Source: Stagonosporopsis chrysanthemi (lineage: Eukaryota > Ascomycota > Dothideomycetes > Pleosporales > Didymellaceae). Taken from it: 64,000 nucleotides of DNA. The notes beneath the pieces were generated by a model. It searched no databases, was not told the origin of the DNA, and worked only from the letters and a program-made list of their open reading frames with translations. How positions within the stretch are numbered: position 1 is the stretch's first letter; each line of letters starts with the position of its first letter. The stretch spans positions 89,385 to 153,384 of the forward strand of contig JAFISE010000072.1 of NCBI GenBank assembly GCA_022560025.1. The letters are read 5' to 3'. A program made the position numbers and the translations under genes. Below are positions 24,775-34,739 of this stretch, piece by piece.

Positions 24775-24991
24775 ACTAAACTCTTAGAAATAAATAATTT
24801 TAAATATAGATATATCTATAACAATTAATAGATATATAAATACAAGTAAAGGTAAATCTTCTAACTATAGAACTTAGGTAGTATAGAGTGTACATAGCTA
24901 GCTTCTCTGCCTTTTTCTGTCTAATCTGTTGCGTTTATTTTGTATCTGCAGACTCTGACGCTAACCTTACTAAAGACACCAATTAATTATC
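24775..24991 (+). promoter_or_regulatory. Boundary between repeat block and first gene
   Basis: Composition shifts from RIP-like AT-rich DNA to normal DNA within these bases. A CT-rich patch (24,901-24,935) precedes the HET gene start. Several TATA-like strings (24,805-24,840) exist but cannot be separated from the AT background. The promoter of the HET gene must lie here or inside the damaged transposon. Confidence 0.4.
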
Positions 24992-27076
24992 ATGTCACTC
25001 TGCAAGACAGACTATTGTCATTCCCAACTGTTTAAGGATCCCGAATGGCTGAAATACCCTCACGATGGTCATGACCCTGTGTCACTGCGCGAATATCTCG
25101 AAGTTCGGCCAAAAAATGAATCTTCAACTCAGTACCTGGCAGGGAGCTATCAGAGTTTGCTCACATTTGGCTTGTTAGAAGCTGTCATTGAAGCGCCGGT
25201 AGCAGAAGATATGCTGGTGCGTAGGGATCAAAGCGGCAAGCTGGTCATGACTAAGAGCCGTCTGGTGGACATTATCCGCAACTGGCTCTCTCGAATCGAA
25301 AAGACTCCGCCGATCTTGTTAGCATCGTGGTTTAAGCGAGCCCGCGTAAACCTTGGCTTGGCCCATTCCCTCATGGTATCGCTCACAACGACACAGTTCG
25401 AGGTGTTCGAACCGCTGAGCGATGCGATCCCATCAATGGTGTGCTTTATTGCCATCATCGCCGAGGCATTGGTTAACGCGCACGCAAGAATGGTAGTAGG
25501 ATCACGTATTCCTAACGAAGGCTTCTCGTGGTCTATGATCTGGACACCACCAATTAAAGAGATATTGCGAAGAGAACTGCATGCCGATGGATGGTGTCCA
25601 TCCACCATTGAATACCTGGCCAGTACCAGATCGGTGTCATCTTTGCAATATGCTTGCAACCAGGGTCCGCCAGACGACGGCAAGCAACACTCGCTTTGTA
25701 CGTCGCAGTGTTGCTCGGCTTATGACATCGACACGAAGACATACGTCCCGAAGCACAACAGCGAGTGCAGATCCGTAATGGGAGCCTCAGACACGCTGTG
25801 CGAATACCGCAGACCAGCACTTGAGCAAGTCATTGCTTACATAAACAGTAACCAGGTGCCCGTCGTCACCCTCGGTTCTGACAATCTTGAAGTCAACATT
25901 TCGACTGACATGCCATACGTGGCATTGTCTCATGTATGGGCTGACGGACTCGGGAGTACTCCAGAAGATGGACTTCCTACATGCCAGCTGCAACGGTTGA
26001 GCAGGTTCGTTTCTACAGTGCGGCCAGGTGCAGCTTTCTGGATAGACAGCCTATGCGTTCCTAAGGCGAGTTCTGCTCGTGGGAAGGCCATTGGTATGAT
26101 GGCGCGCACCTACCAAGAAGCCGAAGCAGTTCTGGTACTAGATAACAGTCTACAACTCACAAGATCTACCGATTCCCTAGGTGCAAAATTACTGGTAGTC
26201 CTGACTTCAGGCTGGATGCGACGCCTCTGGACACTTCAAGAAGGCGTACTGGCGAATAAACTATACATACAGTTTGCCGACACTCACAAACTACTGAGTG
26301 ATTTAATACCCCAAAGCAGTGAGATGCTACTTCAACCATACCTGACTGATCTGGCGGCGGAACTGTTTCGTCTGATCAAGCGGTCTAGCGATAACGCCTA
26401 CACCATTGGTGACGTAGCCCGCTCACTGCGCTGGAGGAATACAACCCGAGCCACAGACGAGACCTTGGCCATCGCCAGTCTCTTGGGTATTTCGGTTTCT
26501 CCTTTTTTGGACTTGACTGGAGAGGCACGCATGTTACTGCTGTTCAAGAAGCTGCACAAATTTCCCAAAAACATAATTTTTCTTCTTGGTTCCAAACTGG
26601 AAGTTCCTGGATGTCGCTGGATTCCTACATCGCTTATGGCGGCTCAAAGTGGCAACAAAGGTGGTTTGGAGATATCATCGCAGGGAGCTGACGCTACTTA
26701 TACATCCAAAGGTCTTCAAGCAACATATTATGCACTATTGTTCCCAGAAAGGACTGTTGAGGCAGGCAAACCTTGGATGATAAGAGATAAGAAGTCCAAC
26801 AGGCTATACCAGGTACGAGAAATACCTGGCTCAGTCGAGACGAGCTATCAGTGCAGCTTGGTCTTGACAATGGCCGTCGTACAACCCGGGAGTGCCAGCC
26901 CGTGCGTGACTGCGCTCGGAAACAAAAGAGATGCAGAATTCAACACAGATGGTTCTTTTACGGTTCCTTGTGAGTACAGGCGGCGGTTGGTGTTGATCGA
27001 TGTCGTAGAGAAAGATTTTATAGAGGATGTGGTGGATGCGACAGCTGCTGGGATGTTACAGGTGTGCGTGGGATGA
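24992..27076 (+). CDS. HET-domain (heterokaryon incompatibility) protein
   Basis: A single open frame of 694 residues starts at an ATG in context ATCATG. The HET domain lies at about residues 308-420. It has the three hallmark blocks: ALSHVW (311-316), FWIDSLCVP (349-357) and an M-x3-Y-x2-A segment leading to VLVLD (370-384), followed by RRLWTLQEG (410-418). A Cys-rich stretch (202-264) precedes the domain and could bind metal. HET proteins act in non-self recognition and trigger cell death when incompatible partners fuse; the particular role here is inference. The gene is the first intact one beside the RIP block, a typical place for fast-evolving HET genes. No transmembrane segment or intron was seen. 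Confidence 0.92.
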   Translation: MSLCKTDYCHSQLFKDPEWLKYPHDGHDPVSLREYLEVRPKNESSTQYLAGSYQSLLTFGLLEAVIEAPVAEDMLVRRDQSGKLVMTKSRLVDIIRNWLSRIEKTPPILLASWFKRARVNLGLAHSLMVSLTTTQFEVFEPLSDAIPSMVCFIAIIAEALVNAHARMVVGSRIPNEGFSWSMIWTPPIKEILRRELHADGWCPSTIEYLASTRSVSSLQYACNQGPPDDGKQHSLCTSQCCSAYDIDTKTYVPKHNSECRSVMGASDTLCEYRRPALEQVIAYINSNQVPVVTLGSDNLEVNISTDMPYVALSHVWADGLGSTPEDGLPTCQLQRLSRFVSTVRPGAAFWIDSLCVPKASSARGKAIGMMARTYQEAEAVLVLDNSLQLTRSTDSLGAKLLVVLTSGWMRRLWTLQEGVLANKLYIQFADTHKLLSDLIPQSSEMLLQPYLTDLAAELFRLIKRSSDNAYTIGDVARSLRWRNTTRATDETLAIASLLGISVSPFLDLTGEARMLLLFKKLHKFPKNIIFLLGSKLEVPGCRWIPTSLMAAQSGNKGGLEISSQGADATYTSKGLQATYYALLFPERTVEAGKPWMIRDKKSNRLYQVREIPGSVETSYQCSLVLTMAVVQPGSASPCVTALGNKRDAEFNTDGSFTVPCEYRRRLVLIDVVEKDFIEDVVDATAAGMLQVCVG

Positions 27077-28644
27077 GGCCAATGTCACAGGAAGATTCGC
27101 AACACAGTTGTCACTGTTTGGGGGTAAGGCGCGATGAGACCTCGTACAGACGGATGTATCATCCATGAAATACGGACAGGAGAAAGCCAAGGTCATTGGA
27201 TAAAGAAGGTTAGGGTGTCGGGTGATTTTGCTCCAGGTTCCCAGCTCAAATGGCGCGTAGCTTTAACAGGCCTCTTGCTGTTGTTGTGGTTTCGTTCGAT
27301 CTTCCCATCACTGCTTTCCCTCTTGTGCGGCCTTACATACATCGTCTCACGCTTCGCGGCGCTGAGTACTAAGCAGCTTCCTTGTTTCTTCGGGATCCTC
27401 AGATGCCCACCACGAATCTTCTACTGCAGCAAGTGTGCGGGGGGGAACTCTTTTACAAGGGCATTGCGACACCCGGGGAATCTCTTCTCACAGTCCATGA
27501 TGGTCCACATGACTTTTGATTCAGTGGAAATGTTGGGTACAGCCGGATCTTTTTCCAGGTTGAAGCCAAGCTCTATAGATAGCATCTGTGCTAAACCAAG
27601 TCAGCCTACAGCAATCAGATACCACATGTCTGTCTCTATACCATAGCATGTAACCGACAAGACTAGCCAGGAGAGCGCCTGGATCGAAGTATGAATGCGA
27701 GTGGAGCTCAGTTCAGGCGCTCGTACGGCAGACAGCGCTTCCATGTCAAATCCAAGTTTTGCGCTCAGGACTACAACAACGTGCTGACTGACATTCCCTT
27801 TGCTCGGATCGCAAATCTAAAGGACTGCAGCACTCGACCCAATTCGTGGAAGCGCCGGGCGAGCACAGTCTATGCTCAGGGCTCTATGCTGGTTAAAGCC
27901 AAGCGACTGGGCGTTCGATCGCTACTTACATAGGTCGCCGGATACCTCCAAGCTGCAAAGCAGAGAGAGACGGCGCGCTGCTGGCGTATTCCAAGCTCTA
28001 GCGCGAAGCATATTAGAGAAAAGCATGGTATGATATGCAGCAAAGACTAAACAGAGCCTCCATTTTCACATCATAGAGAAAAGAGTTCATGAGCTGTAGT
28101 GATGTTATCTTATGTAGCTTGGCTGACTGTTTCTCGCGCGCAGGGGTTGTATTTCCTTACTGTATGGCACTGGAGACATGAACGACCACAAGTGCAACTT
28201 TGCCTAGGTGTGCTTTGGAGAGCTTATGCGCCCCAAGACGCAGGTGTGGTGTTGAGGCTCGAGCAGCGGCGCCCCAGGTGGTTCGAAGTAAGCGCGAAAA
28301 TCAGGGTTCCTGAGCCGTCCCCTGAGCATCCCAAACTCGCCGACACCCTGACAACCATCACTGCACGCCGTCCACAGCAAGACCCACAGCCCACGCACCC
28401 CGCGCGTGCGCTTCCTGCCTTAGCTGCGCCTTGCTTGTTGCGCATTCGCTCGCTCCCGACACTCGCTCTTTCCCGCGTCGACTGTCGTGGTGACAGCGGC
28501 CCTCTCCTGTCGCGACTGCCGGCTATCGCTGTTCCGTGCCGCCTCTAGACCTCCTCGCCGCACCGACAAACAACACTGCAGCCTCCGCAGCACCACTCAC
28601 CACTCCCCACCCGCCACACACCACGCCTGCTGCTGTCTTCCACG
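27077..28644. other. Intergenic, no supported gene
   Basis: Open frames occur at 27,134-27,646 (170 codons, ATG start, plus strand) and 28,099-28,548, but neither shows a domain, consistent codon use or splice partners. The last 300 bases before 28,645 are C-rich (CACC and CCGC runs) as in fungal 5' leaders, so the Chs7 promoter and leader probably lie there. Confidence 0.5.
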
Positions 28645-29762
28645 ATGGGCTTTGGCGATTTCTCTACCCTATGCGCAAAGGCGTCGATACCGCTGTGCGC
28701 CCTCGTTGGCCACCAAGAAATCAATGGCGGCGCCGGCATCCAGACAAAGTGCTATGCGCGAACGATTGAGATAGCGAACACGCTCATCTTCCAAGCAGCG
28801 AATGACTTCATGCACATATTGGCCCTGGTTATGACCGTCATCATGATTTTTCATGTCCGCTCCAAGTTCACTGCTGTTGGTATGCTGCGCCCCACTGCTT
28901 GCGCCCAAGAGACAGTCGAGTACTGACATGCACAGGCCGCAAAGAGATCACGTCGTTCTTCTACATCTACTTCCTCCTGACCATCGTATCGCTCATTCTT
29001 GATGCAGGCGTCGCGGCCCCTGGTTCTGCCGCATACCCATACTTCGCTGCCGCCCAGAACGGGCTCGTGTCTGCTCTCTGCACAAGTTTGCTAATAAACG
29101 GCTTTGTTGGTTTCCAGCTCTACGAGGACGGCACAACCCTATCTGTATGGCTGCTGCGACTAACCTCCCTGGGCATGTTCATCATCGGCGGCGCCATCTC
29201 TCTACTCACCTTCAAAAACTGGGCTGGTCTGGAAGCAAAGAACCCGATCGGCATATTTGTCATCACTTACCTCGTCAACGCCATCTTTCTCTTCATCTAT
29301 CTCGTCAGTCAAATCATTCTCGTCGTCGGCACCCTCGAGGACCGTTGGCCGCTAGGCGACATAGTGTTTGGCGTTTTCTTTTTTGTTATCGGACAAGTCA
29401 TTCTATATGCCTTTGGTGACACCATCTGTGACGGCATTCAGCATTATCTCGATGGTTTGTTCTTTGCAACCATCTGCAATTTGCTTGCAGTCATGATGGT
29501 ATACAAGGTTCGTTGTCCCCAGTCGTCTCCACACCTCCAATCGTTCGCATCCCGCTAACCAATCTAAAAATAGTACTGGGACTCCATCACTCGCGAAGAC
29601 CTTGAATTCTCCGTCGGCGTCAAACAGCATAACTGGGAGGTCAAAGAACTTCTTCCGGAGGAGGACAAGCGTGGCACTGTCTACCAAGAGTCCGAGTATG
29701 CTTCTTCCATCTACCAGCAACCGTACCCCCGACACTCACAATACTCCAATCTGGGCCACTAA
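28645..29762 (+). CDS. CHS7: Chitin synthase export chaperone Chs7
   Basis: Three exons, 28,645-28,879, 28,936-29,507 and 29,574-29,762, give 331 residues. The start MGFGDFSTLCAKA and the end, with YWDSITREDLEFSVGVKQ just after the second intron, are typical of fungal Chs7. Between them lie seven hydrophobic segments, including the FFYIYFLLTIVSLILDAGV and LINGFVGFQLYEDGT regions. In yeast, Chs7 is an ER membrane chaperone that lets chitin synthase Chs3 leave the ER; the same role is inferred here. Introns are 56 and 66 nt, and both preserve frame. The length is normal for the family. Confidence 0.95.
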
Positions 29763-30940
29763 GGATCGTCTTCGGCCCCTTGTTCCTTTTCCATTATTCT
29801 TTTAACGAGCGAACATCTTCGCACCATGTGGTGTTTGCGGCGCTTTCGACCCTTATGATAGACTTGTAATCCGTTGGTTTAGGCGTGATTGCGGACAGTG
29901 CCATTTGGCCTTGTGTTAAAGCACATTATTGTCACGCACATGTTGCTTGCCTATGATAATTTCTTCACGACCTCCATAGCTTATATAGTATACTAATTCC
30001 AATCAATTGCGGTCGCGCAGGTACTTGGACCGACCTGCCGCCTTCAAGAGCATTCTACTTATTCTGGTTACCAAGCAGGAAGGGCATCGAGGCGTCAGGT
30101 GTTGTTGCGAAAGTCATCGCGAGGGATTGATACAAGGTGTGCCGCATGACGGGGACCTGTGTCCTACCAAGGAAGAGCTTGATTGCCTCGTCTTCCACTG
30201 GCTGTGACACATATCCCAATTCACCGACCCGCTCCACAAGCCATGGCTGCAAGAAAGACCACGGATATCAAAGATAAATGTATATGTGTCTCGTGCCGAG
30301 TGTTGTTTCCACGTCTCGAGCCGAGCTTGAGCAGTGCTGCTGGATCGGACCCGGCGCCGGAGCGAGACATGAGCTCCAGCCGGGATTTCCGTATCGGGTA
30401 ATGCCGGCGCAAGCACAGTGACGCGCCCGCGACGTCAGTTCGACTTTTCCGTATGTAGTATCTCCACGATACAGCAAAGAATGCTGGCTACGGCATTTCT
30501 CCAAAAGTAAACAGGGTCCATTGAACAATATGTTCTAGGTAACTTCTGGTCTGTGGCTGATGGCTCGCCAAAAGCTCAATGAGGGGTGCAAGCGGGGTTT
30601 AGGACCTGGGTGAACCGAGCGGGGGAGGATATATAGACACGGCCGTCCGGCCGAGACCCTGAGATCGAGTATGCCTGTTGATTTTCCATACCCAGGCGGT
30701 GCTCTGCTCAAAATTGCTCAGCCTCGAAGAATTATTTGCCTGTAGGTTTTCGTAGCACCATGTCCTTCAACGTGTGTGCTGAAGAGCATGGATCAATTCA
30801 CCATTTGCTTTGCATCTTGCTAACAACTCCTAGAAGACGGGCAACGCTTTCATAGCACACGATCGGAACACAAGAGTTTCGAAACAAAGCGCGCGACGAA
30901 TACCAGTAGTTCGAACCTGGACCTCACACCTACCGTCAAC
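29763..30940. other. Intergenic region upstream of dihydroxyacetone kinase
   Basis: About 1.2 kb with no firm gene. On the minus strand a frame from 30,252 to 30,055 encodes PWLVERVGELGYVSQPVEDE and similar natural-looking sequence and could be a last exon, since a TTTCTTGCAG acceptor precedes it. No partner exon could be matched. The right part holds the kinase promoter and leader. Confidence 0.45.
30627..30634 (+). promoter_or_regulatory. TATA-like box of dihydroxyacetone kinase gene
   Basis: The string GGATATATAGAC lies about 310 bases upstream of the kinase ATG. The leader between them contains a possible intron (30,742-30,833, donor GTAGGT, branch GCTAAC, acceptor TCCTAG), which would shorten the mature leader. 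Prediction from sequence only. Confidence 0.4.
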
Positions 30941-32828
30941 ATGTCTCGAAAACACTTCTTCCCCAACCCGGAAGGCGTAGTAGTCCACATGCTGAATTCC
31001 CTTGTCAGACGGAATACTTTCATGGGCCTCGACGTAGCGAACCGCGTTGTCTATAATACCGCCCACCCTCCAAACCAGGTCACTATCATCTCCGGAGGCG
31101 GCTCAGGCCACGAACCAGCATGGTCTGGCTTTGTCGGTGATGGCATGCTGTCTGCTGCTGTCTGCGGAGATATTTTTGCATCGCCAAGCACAAAGCAGAT
31201 CATGGCAGGTATCAGAAATGTGCCTTCCAACGAAGGGGTTATACTTTGTATTACGAACTACACTGGCGACATGCTGCACTTTGGTCTGGCGAGAGAGAAG
31301 GGTCAGGCATTAGGATATAAGGTGGATGTCATCTGCATGGCCGAAGATGCTGCGTTGGGGAGAGAAAAGAGCGGAAAGGTTGGGAGAAGAGGGCTGGCGG
31401 GTAACCTGCTCGGTAAGCAATGGACAACCATCCCTATCTCATCGTTATCTTGCTGATCTGAACAGTGATCAAGCTCTCGGGAGCAGCAAGCCAGAAAGGA
31501 TGGGCATTTCAGCGAGTACGCAAGATTGGAGAACTGGGTAACTCACAGCTGGTGACCATCGGCGCCAGTCTAGATCACTGCCACGTGCCTGGTCGGGAAG
31601 CTTTTGAATCTGTACCACAAGATTCCTACGTTGTGGGAATGGGGATTCATAACGAGCCTGTAAGAGATTGTCACTCAACTTACCACGTTTCGTTAGCTGA
31701 CTGAGACAGGGCCTCCGAACCGTGTCTCCGATGCCAGCACCTGAAGACATCATCAAAGAGATGCTGACATATCTCCTTGATCCCAAAGACTCAGATCGCG
31801 CATTTGTACCCTTTTCACCATCCGACTCGATCGTCATGCTTGTCAATAATTTTGGAGGCCTGTCAAATCTGGAGTTCGATGCCATGGTCAACATTGCTCT
31901 GCAAGTGCTCGATTCCGATTACAACCTCAAACCCATGCGCATCTACGCAGGTGTGCTTGAAACATCGCTCAACGGTCAGGGATTCTCCATCACTTTGGGT
32001 AACATGTCTGGTATGGCGAAGGGCATGGATCTGACTGATGAAGAAGTCATTGAACTTCTCGATGCTCCCACTAATGCTCCAGCATGGCCAAAGAATGGGT
32101 ACCGATCTACCAACTACAACAAGGAGACGGAAGAGCTCCGGAACAAGGCCAATGCTGCACACGAGAGCCAGAGTGGGCGAAACAAAGGCCCCGCAACGCC
32201 ATCCTCCCTCATTCCGGCTTTGAGAAGAGCTTGTAATGACGCGCTCGCCGCCGAGCCCAAAATCACGCAGTACGATCTGCAGATGGGTGATGGTGATTGC
32301 GGTGAGGCCGTGGCTGGGGTGTGTAAGAATATACTGGCGAACCTTGACTCGGTTGAGTCAGACCCGCCCTCTGTCCTGGCGTTGCTTGAGAGCATCGGCG
32401 AGAACGTTGAGGATGTTGGGGGCTCTCTCGGCGCTATCTTGTCGATTCTCGTCACCGCTTTCACCAACGCTCTTTCCGCTGCCACGACATCCTCCAATGC
32501 ACCACTCACCATCGATACCGTGGCCGACGCAGCGTCACTCGCGCTCGAGAATCTGAAAAACTACACCTCTGCTAGGGAAGGAGATAGAACAGTCATGGAT
32601 GTTCTCATCCCCTTCATCAACACTTTGGCCGAAAATCGGGACCTGAGGACAAGTGTACAGGTAGCGCAGCAGAAAGCGCAGGAGACTGCGGAGATGAAAG
32701 CAAAGTTCGGACGTGCAACCTATGTTGGTGATGGAATGGGCGAAGACAGGAGTAAGATCCCAGATCCTGGTGCATTTGCTGCTGGTGTCTGGCTCAATGG
32801 GCTGGTCGAAGGGTTCAATGGTGCATAG
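30941..32828 (+). CDS. Dihydroxyacetone kinase, ATP-dependent (Dak1/DhaKL type)
   Basis: Exons 30,941-31,412, 31,466-31,659 and 31,710-32,828 give 594 residues, usual for eukaryotic Dak proteins. The N-terminal DhaK domain has the glycine-rich SGGGSGHEP (51-58) and the substrate-binding SLDHCHVPG (192-200), where a His forms the hemiaminal with dihydroxyacetone. The C-terminal DhaL domain has MGDGDCG (414-420), GGSLGA (459-464) and GDRTVMD, which bind ATP and magnesium. The enzyme phosphorylates dihydroxyacetone to the glycolytic intermediate DHAP and supports glycerol use and detoxification, in the cytosol or peroxisome. The linker (about 365-385) is poorly conserved-looking. Introns are 53 and 50 nt with in-frame joins. 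Confidence 0.95.
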
Positions 32829-33358
32829 AGTGCGTCTATTTCAGGAATGTAATCTGTGTGTCAAAGCTTGTGTAACTGAACGCCTCGCTGATAGCCATAG
32901 TCTGTCCTATGTACTTATGAAAATCATTGTGACACGAGGCTCAATCATAGTGAACTGCCAGCACTGGATATATGCTCTCGCTCAAACAACATGTAGTTGA
33001 GGCTGCCGCTGTGATAAGAATAAACCCGCAGCTACCTCGAGTACCATAGATGCCAATCCATCCATACAGACCTGTCTCATGCTGCTGAGAGAATACTGTA
33101 TGAGAAGCTTTAGACTTCCGATTCTGACAGTGGTGTTCCCAGCGACGTTGCGCAAGCTCATCAAAGATACAGCCACGTACAAGAAACCATTACTCTTTGT
33201 TATCCACAGGAGCTGGTTTGAATTAAACGGAATGCCTTTGAGCAGCGACGTATACATCATTCTTAGTCCTGATCGAGTTTGCAGTAGGCAATTTGATTAT
33301 GACTTTGCAGAAAGCCAACTCGTGACGCAATCAGCGCGAATGGAATGTTAAGAATTGT
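32829..33358. other. Convergent intergenic region
   Basis: The dihydroxyacetone kinase (+) and the dioxygenase-like gene (-) end toward each other here. Only short frames exist, on both strands, without domain content. It should hold the two 3' ends; no clear polyadenylation signal was singled out. Confidence 0.5.
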
Positions 33359-34510
33359 CTAAGTACTGTTCTGAGTACCCTCGCACTGCTCTTCAGATCT
33401 CATCGCTTTTTTCTTCTGTCTCTCTCGCTCCTCCATGCCGATGTTAATGTTGAAATGGGTACTCCGAATGTTCGCGTACAGCTCCCCTGCTGTCAGGCCA
33501 TCCATTGACTTCGGTAAAGCACCGGTGATGTGTGTCTCCAGCTCATTTGGATCAATGACAACTGATCCAAAAGCGCGTAATACAAAGACGATGCTGTATC
33601 TGTACCTCTTCTTTCCGTCCTCCTGTCCCGCTGCATCACCATAGGACACTACTCTGTGTCCGCCCGCCGGGTATCTCCCATTACTCAAAGTCTCTAATTG
33701 TCTACCCACCAGCAGAGTCGCACCGATCGAACCAGACCTCAAAACTTCTCTCTCAACCTGGAACCACTTTGCGCCGTCCCAGACCTCCAGCCCAGGAACA
33801 TCCCCAACAACAGCACTCAGGAGACCTAGATCCGCGTGCGGCTCGGCTACCTCCTTTACCTCCCAACCCTCATACCTGAACAATCTCAACATTGATGCTG
33901 TCTTCTGTTGGTCGCTCGCCTGCATCGATCCGCAGGGGCCAACAAACCTCTTCAGCCCTCTTGTTGCATCGTAAGGCTCAGGAATATCCAAGGACTTCGC
34001 GATTCTGCCGAGACCATCTTCGAGATGCTTACCCATAAGATCCCAGTATGTCTTTGCCGGCCCGCGCAGTATCTCAGGGCAGTATTCCAAAGTTCGCAGA
34101 GTAATGAACTCTTTCTCGCCAGGAATGCTCGACCAGCCTTCCTCAGAGCCGAGCTTGTGCTTCCATCGTGACTTCACTTCTGCAGGCTGCGCGAAAAAAG
34201 CTTGAGAAGCAGAAAATAGGGCTTCGTAAGCTCTTTGCAAGGGATGTGGTCCCGGCGCTGACAGTGTGGGGGAGAGGTCTTGCTCAGGGAACGTGATAGT
34301 TGTCCAGCCAAGATTCGATAGGGCTTGCTGGTGTTCGGGACGGACTAGGGGTAGGGGAGAGCTAAGAAGAGGTGGCCGTGTGTCGATAGTGCTGTTAAGC
34401 GCTTCCTTGTAGTTTGATCGACCGTTGCTCTTGTGCCCACGCAATCTTGAGATGAATCTTGTAATCGATAGGGAGCGCCAATCTGGCTTTGTGGAGGTCG
34501 CAGTTGCCAT
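33359..34510 (-). CDS. 2-oxoglutarate/Fe(II) dioxygenase-like protein
   Basis: An intronless frame of 383 residues begins at the ATG at 34,510; the frame is open eight codons further but without ATG. The double-stranded beta-helix signature is present: H-x-D as PHADLG (His225, Asp227), the distal His in GGHRVV (His285) and R-x-S in YRYSIVF (Arg304, Ser306), which bind iron and 2-oxoglutarate. The N-terminal half (about 50-200) resembles the DIOX_N region of isopenicillin N synthase-like proteins. The substrate is unknown. No biosynthetic cluster surrounds the gene, so a role in secondary metabolism is not indicated. All iron ligands are retained. Confidence 0.85.
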   Translation of the reverse strand: MATATSTKPDWRSLSITRFISRLRGHKSNGRSNYKEALNSTIDTRPPLLSSPLPLVRPEHQQALSNLGWTTITFPEQDLSPTLSAPGPHPLQRAYEALFSASQAFFAQPAEVKSRWKHKLGSEEGWSSIPGEKEFITLRTLEYCPEILRGPAKTYWDLMGKHLEDGLGRIAKSLDIPEPYDATRGLKRFVGPCGSMQASDQQKTASMLRLFRYEGWEVKEVAEPHADLGLLSAVVGDVPGLEVWDGAKWFQVEREVLRSGSIGATLLVGRQLETLSNGRYPAGGHRVVSYGDAAGQEDGKKRYRYSIVFVLRAFGSVVIDPNELETHITGALPKSMDGLTAGELYANIRSTHFNINIGMEERERQKKKAMRSEEQCEGTQNST

Positions 34511-34739
34511 TGCAGAAGTCGAAGTCGATATCACACATGATTCTAGATATTGAGCTATTGATGATTAAAGTAGGGGTTCTGGCGGACGTGGATCGAGGCC
34601 GATGACGTCAGCAAGCTGCGCCACAGGGCAGAGCTACTATCTGGTGGTAGCGTTTCGCCGGTGAGCATATCGGGTGTTCATCAGAAGCCTTGAGCAAGGG
34701 CTGTGGTGAAGCTATTGGCGGAGTCTTTTTTGCTAATCT

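Larger units (their letters stand above)
1..24980. other. AT-rich, RIP-like degraded repeat block
   Basis: The whole stretch is dominated by TA, TAG and TAA, and no reading frame longer than 60 codons appears. Transposon proteins can be recognised in conceptual translation, but Trp codons read as TAG and Gln codons as TAA or TAG. This is the pattern expected from repeat-induced point mutation, which turns C into T in duplicated DNA of many ascomycetes. By eye the trinucleotides TCA, CCA, TGA and TGG are nearly absent, while ACA, GCA, TGT and TGC stay common. Composition changes abruptly near 24,980, just before an intact gene. I saw no host gene inside the block. Confidence 0.93.

Noticed and set aside
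27134..27646. 170-codon plus-strand ORF with ATG downstream of the HET gene
   Set aside because: No domain, poor codon pattern and several Cys/Leu-rich accidental stretches; could be a 3' region of the HET transcript. Kept only as a note in the intergenic entry.
28099..28548. 149-codon ORF before Chs7
   Set aside because: Pro/Arg/Leu-rich translation produced by C-rich leader DNA; overlapping frames on both strands and no domain.
33908..34171. 87-codon plus-strand ORF
   Set aside because: Shadow of the dioxygenase-like gene, whose iron ligands are clear on the minus strand.
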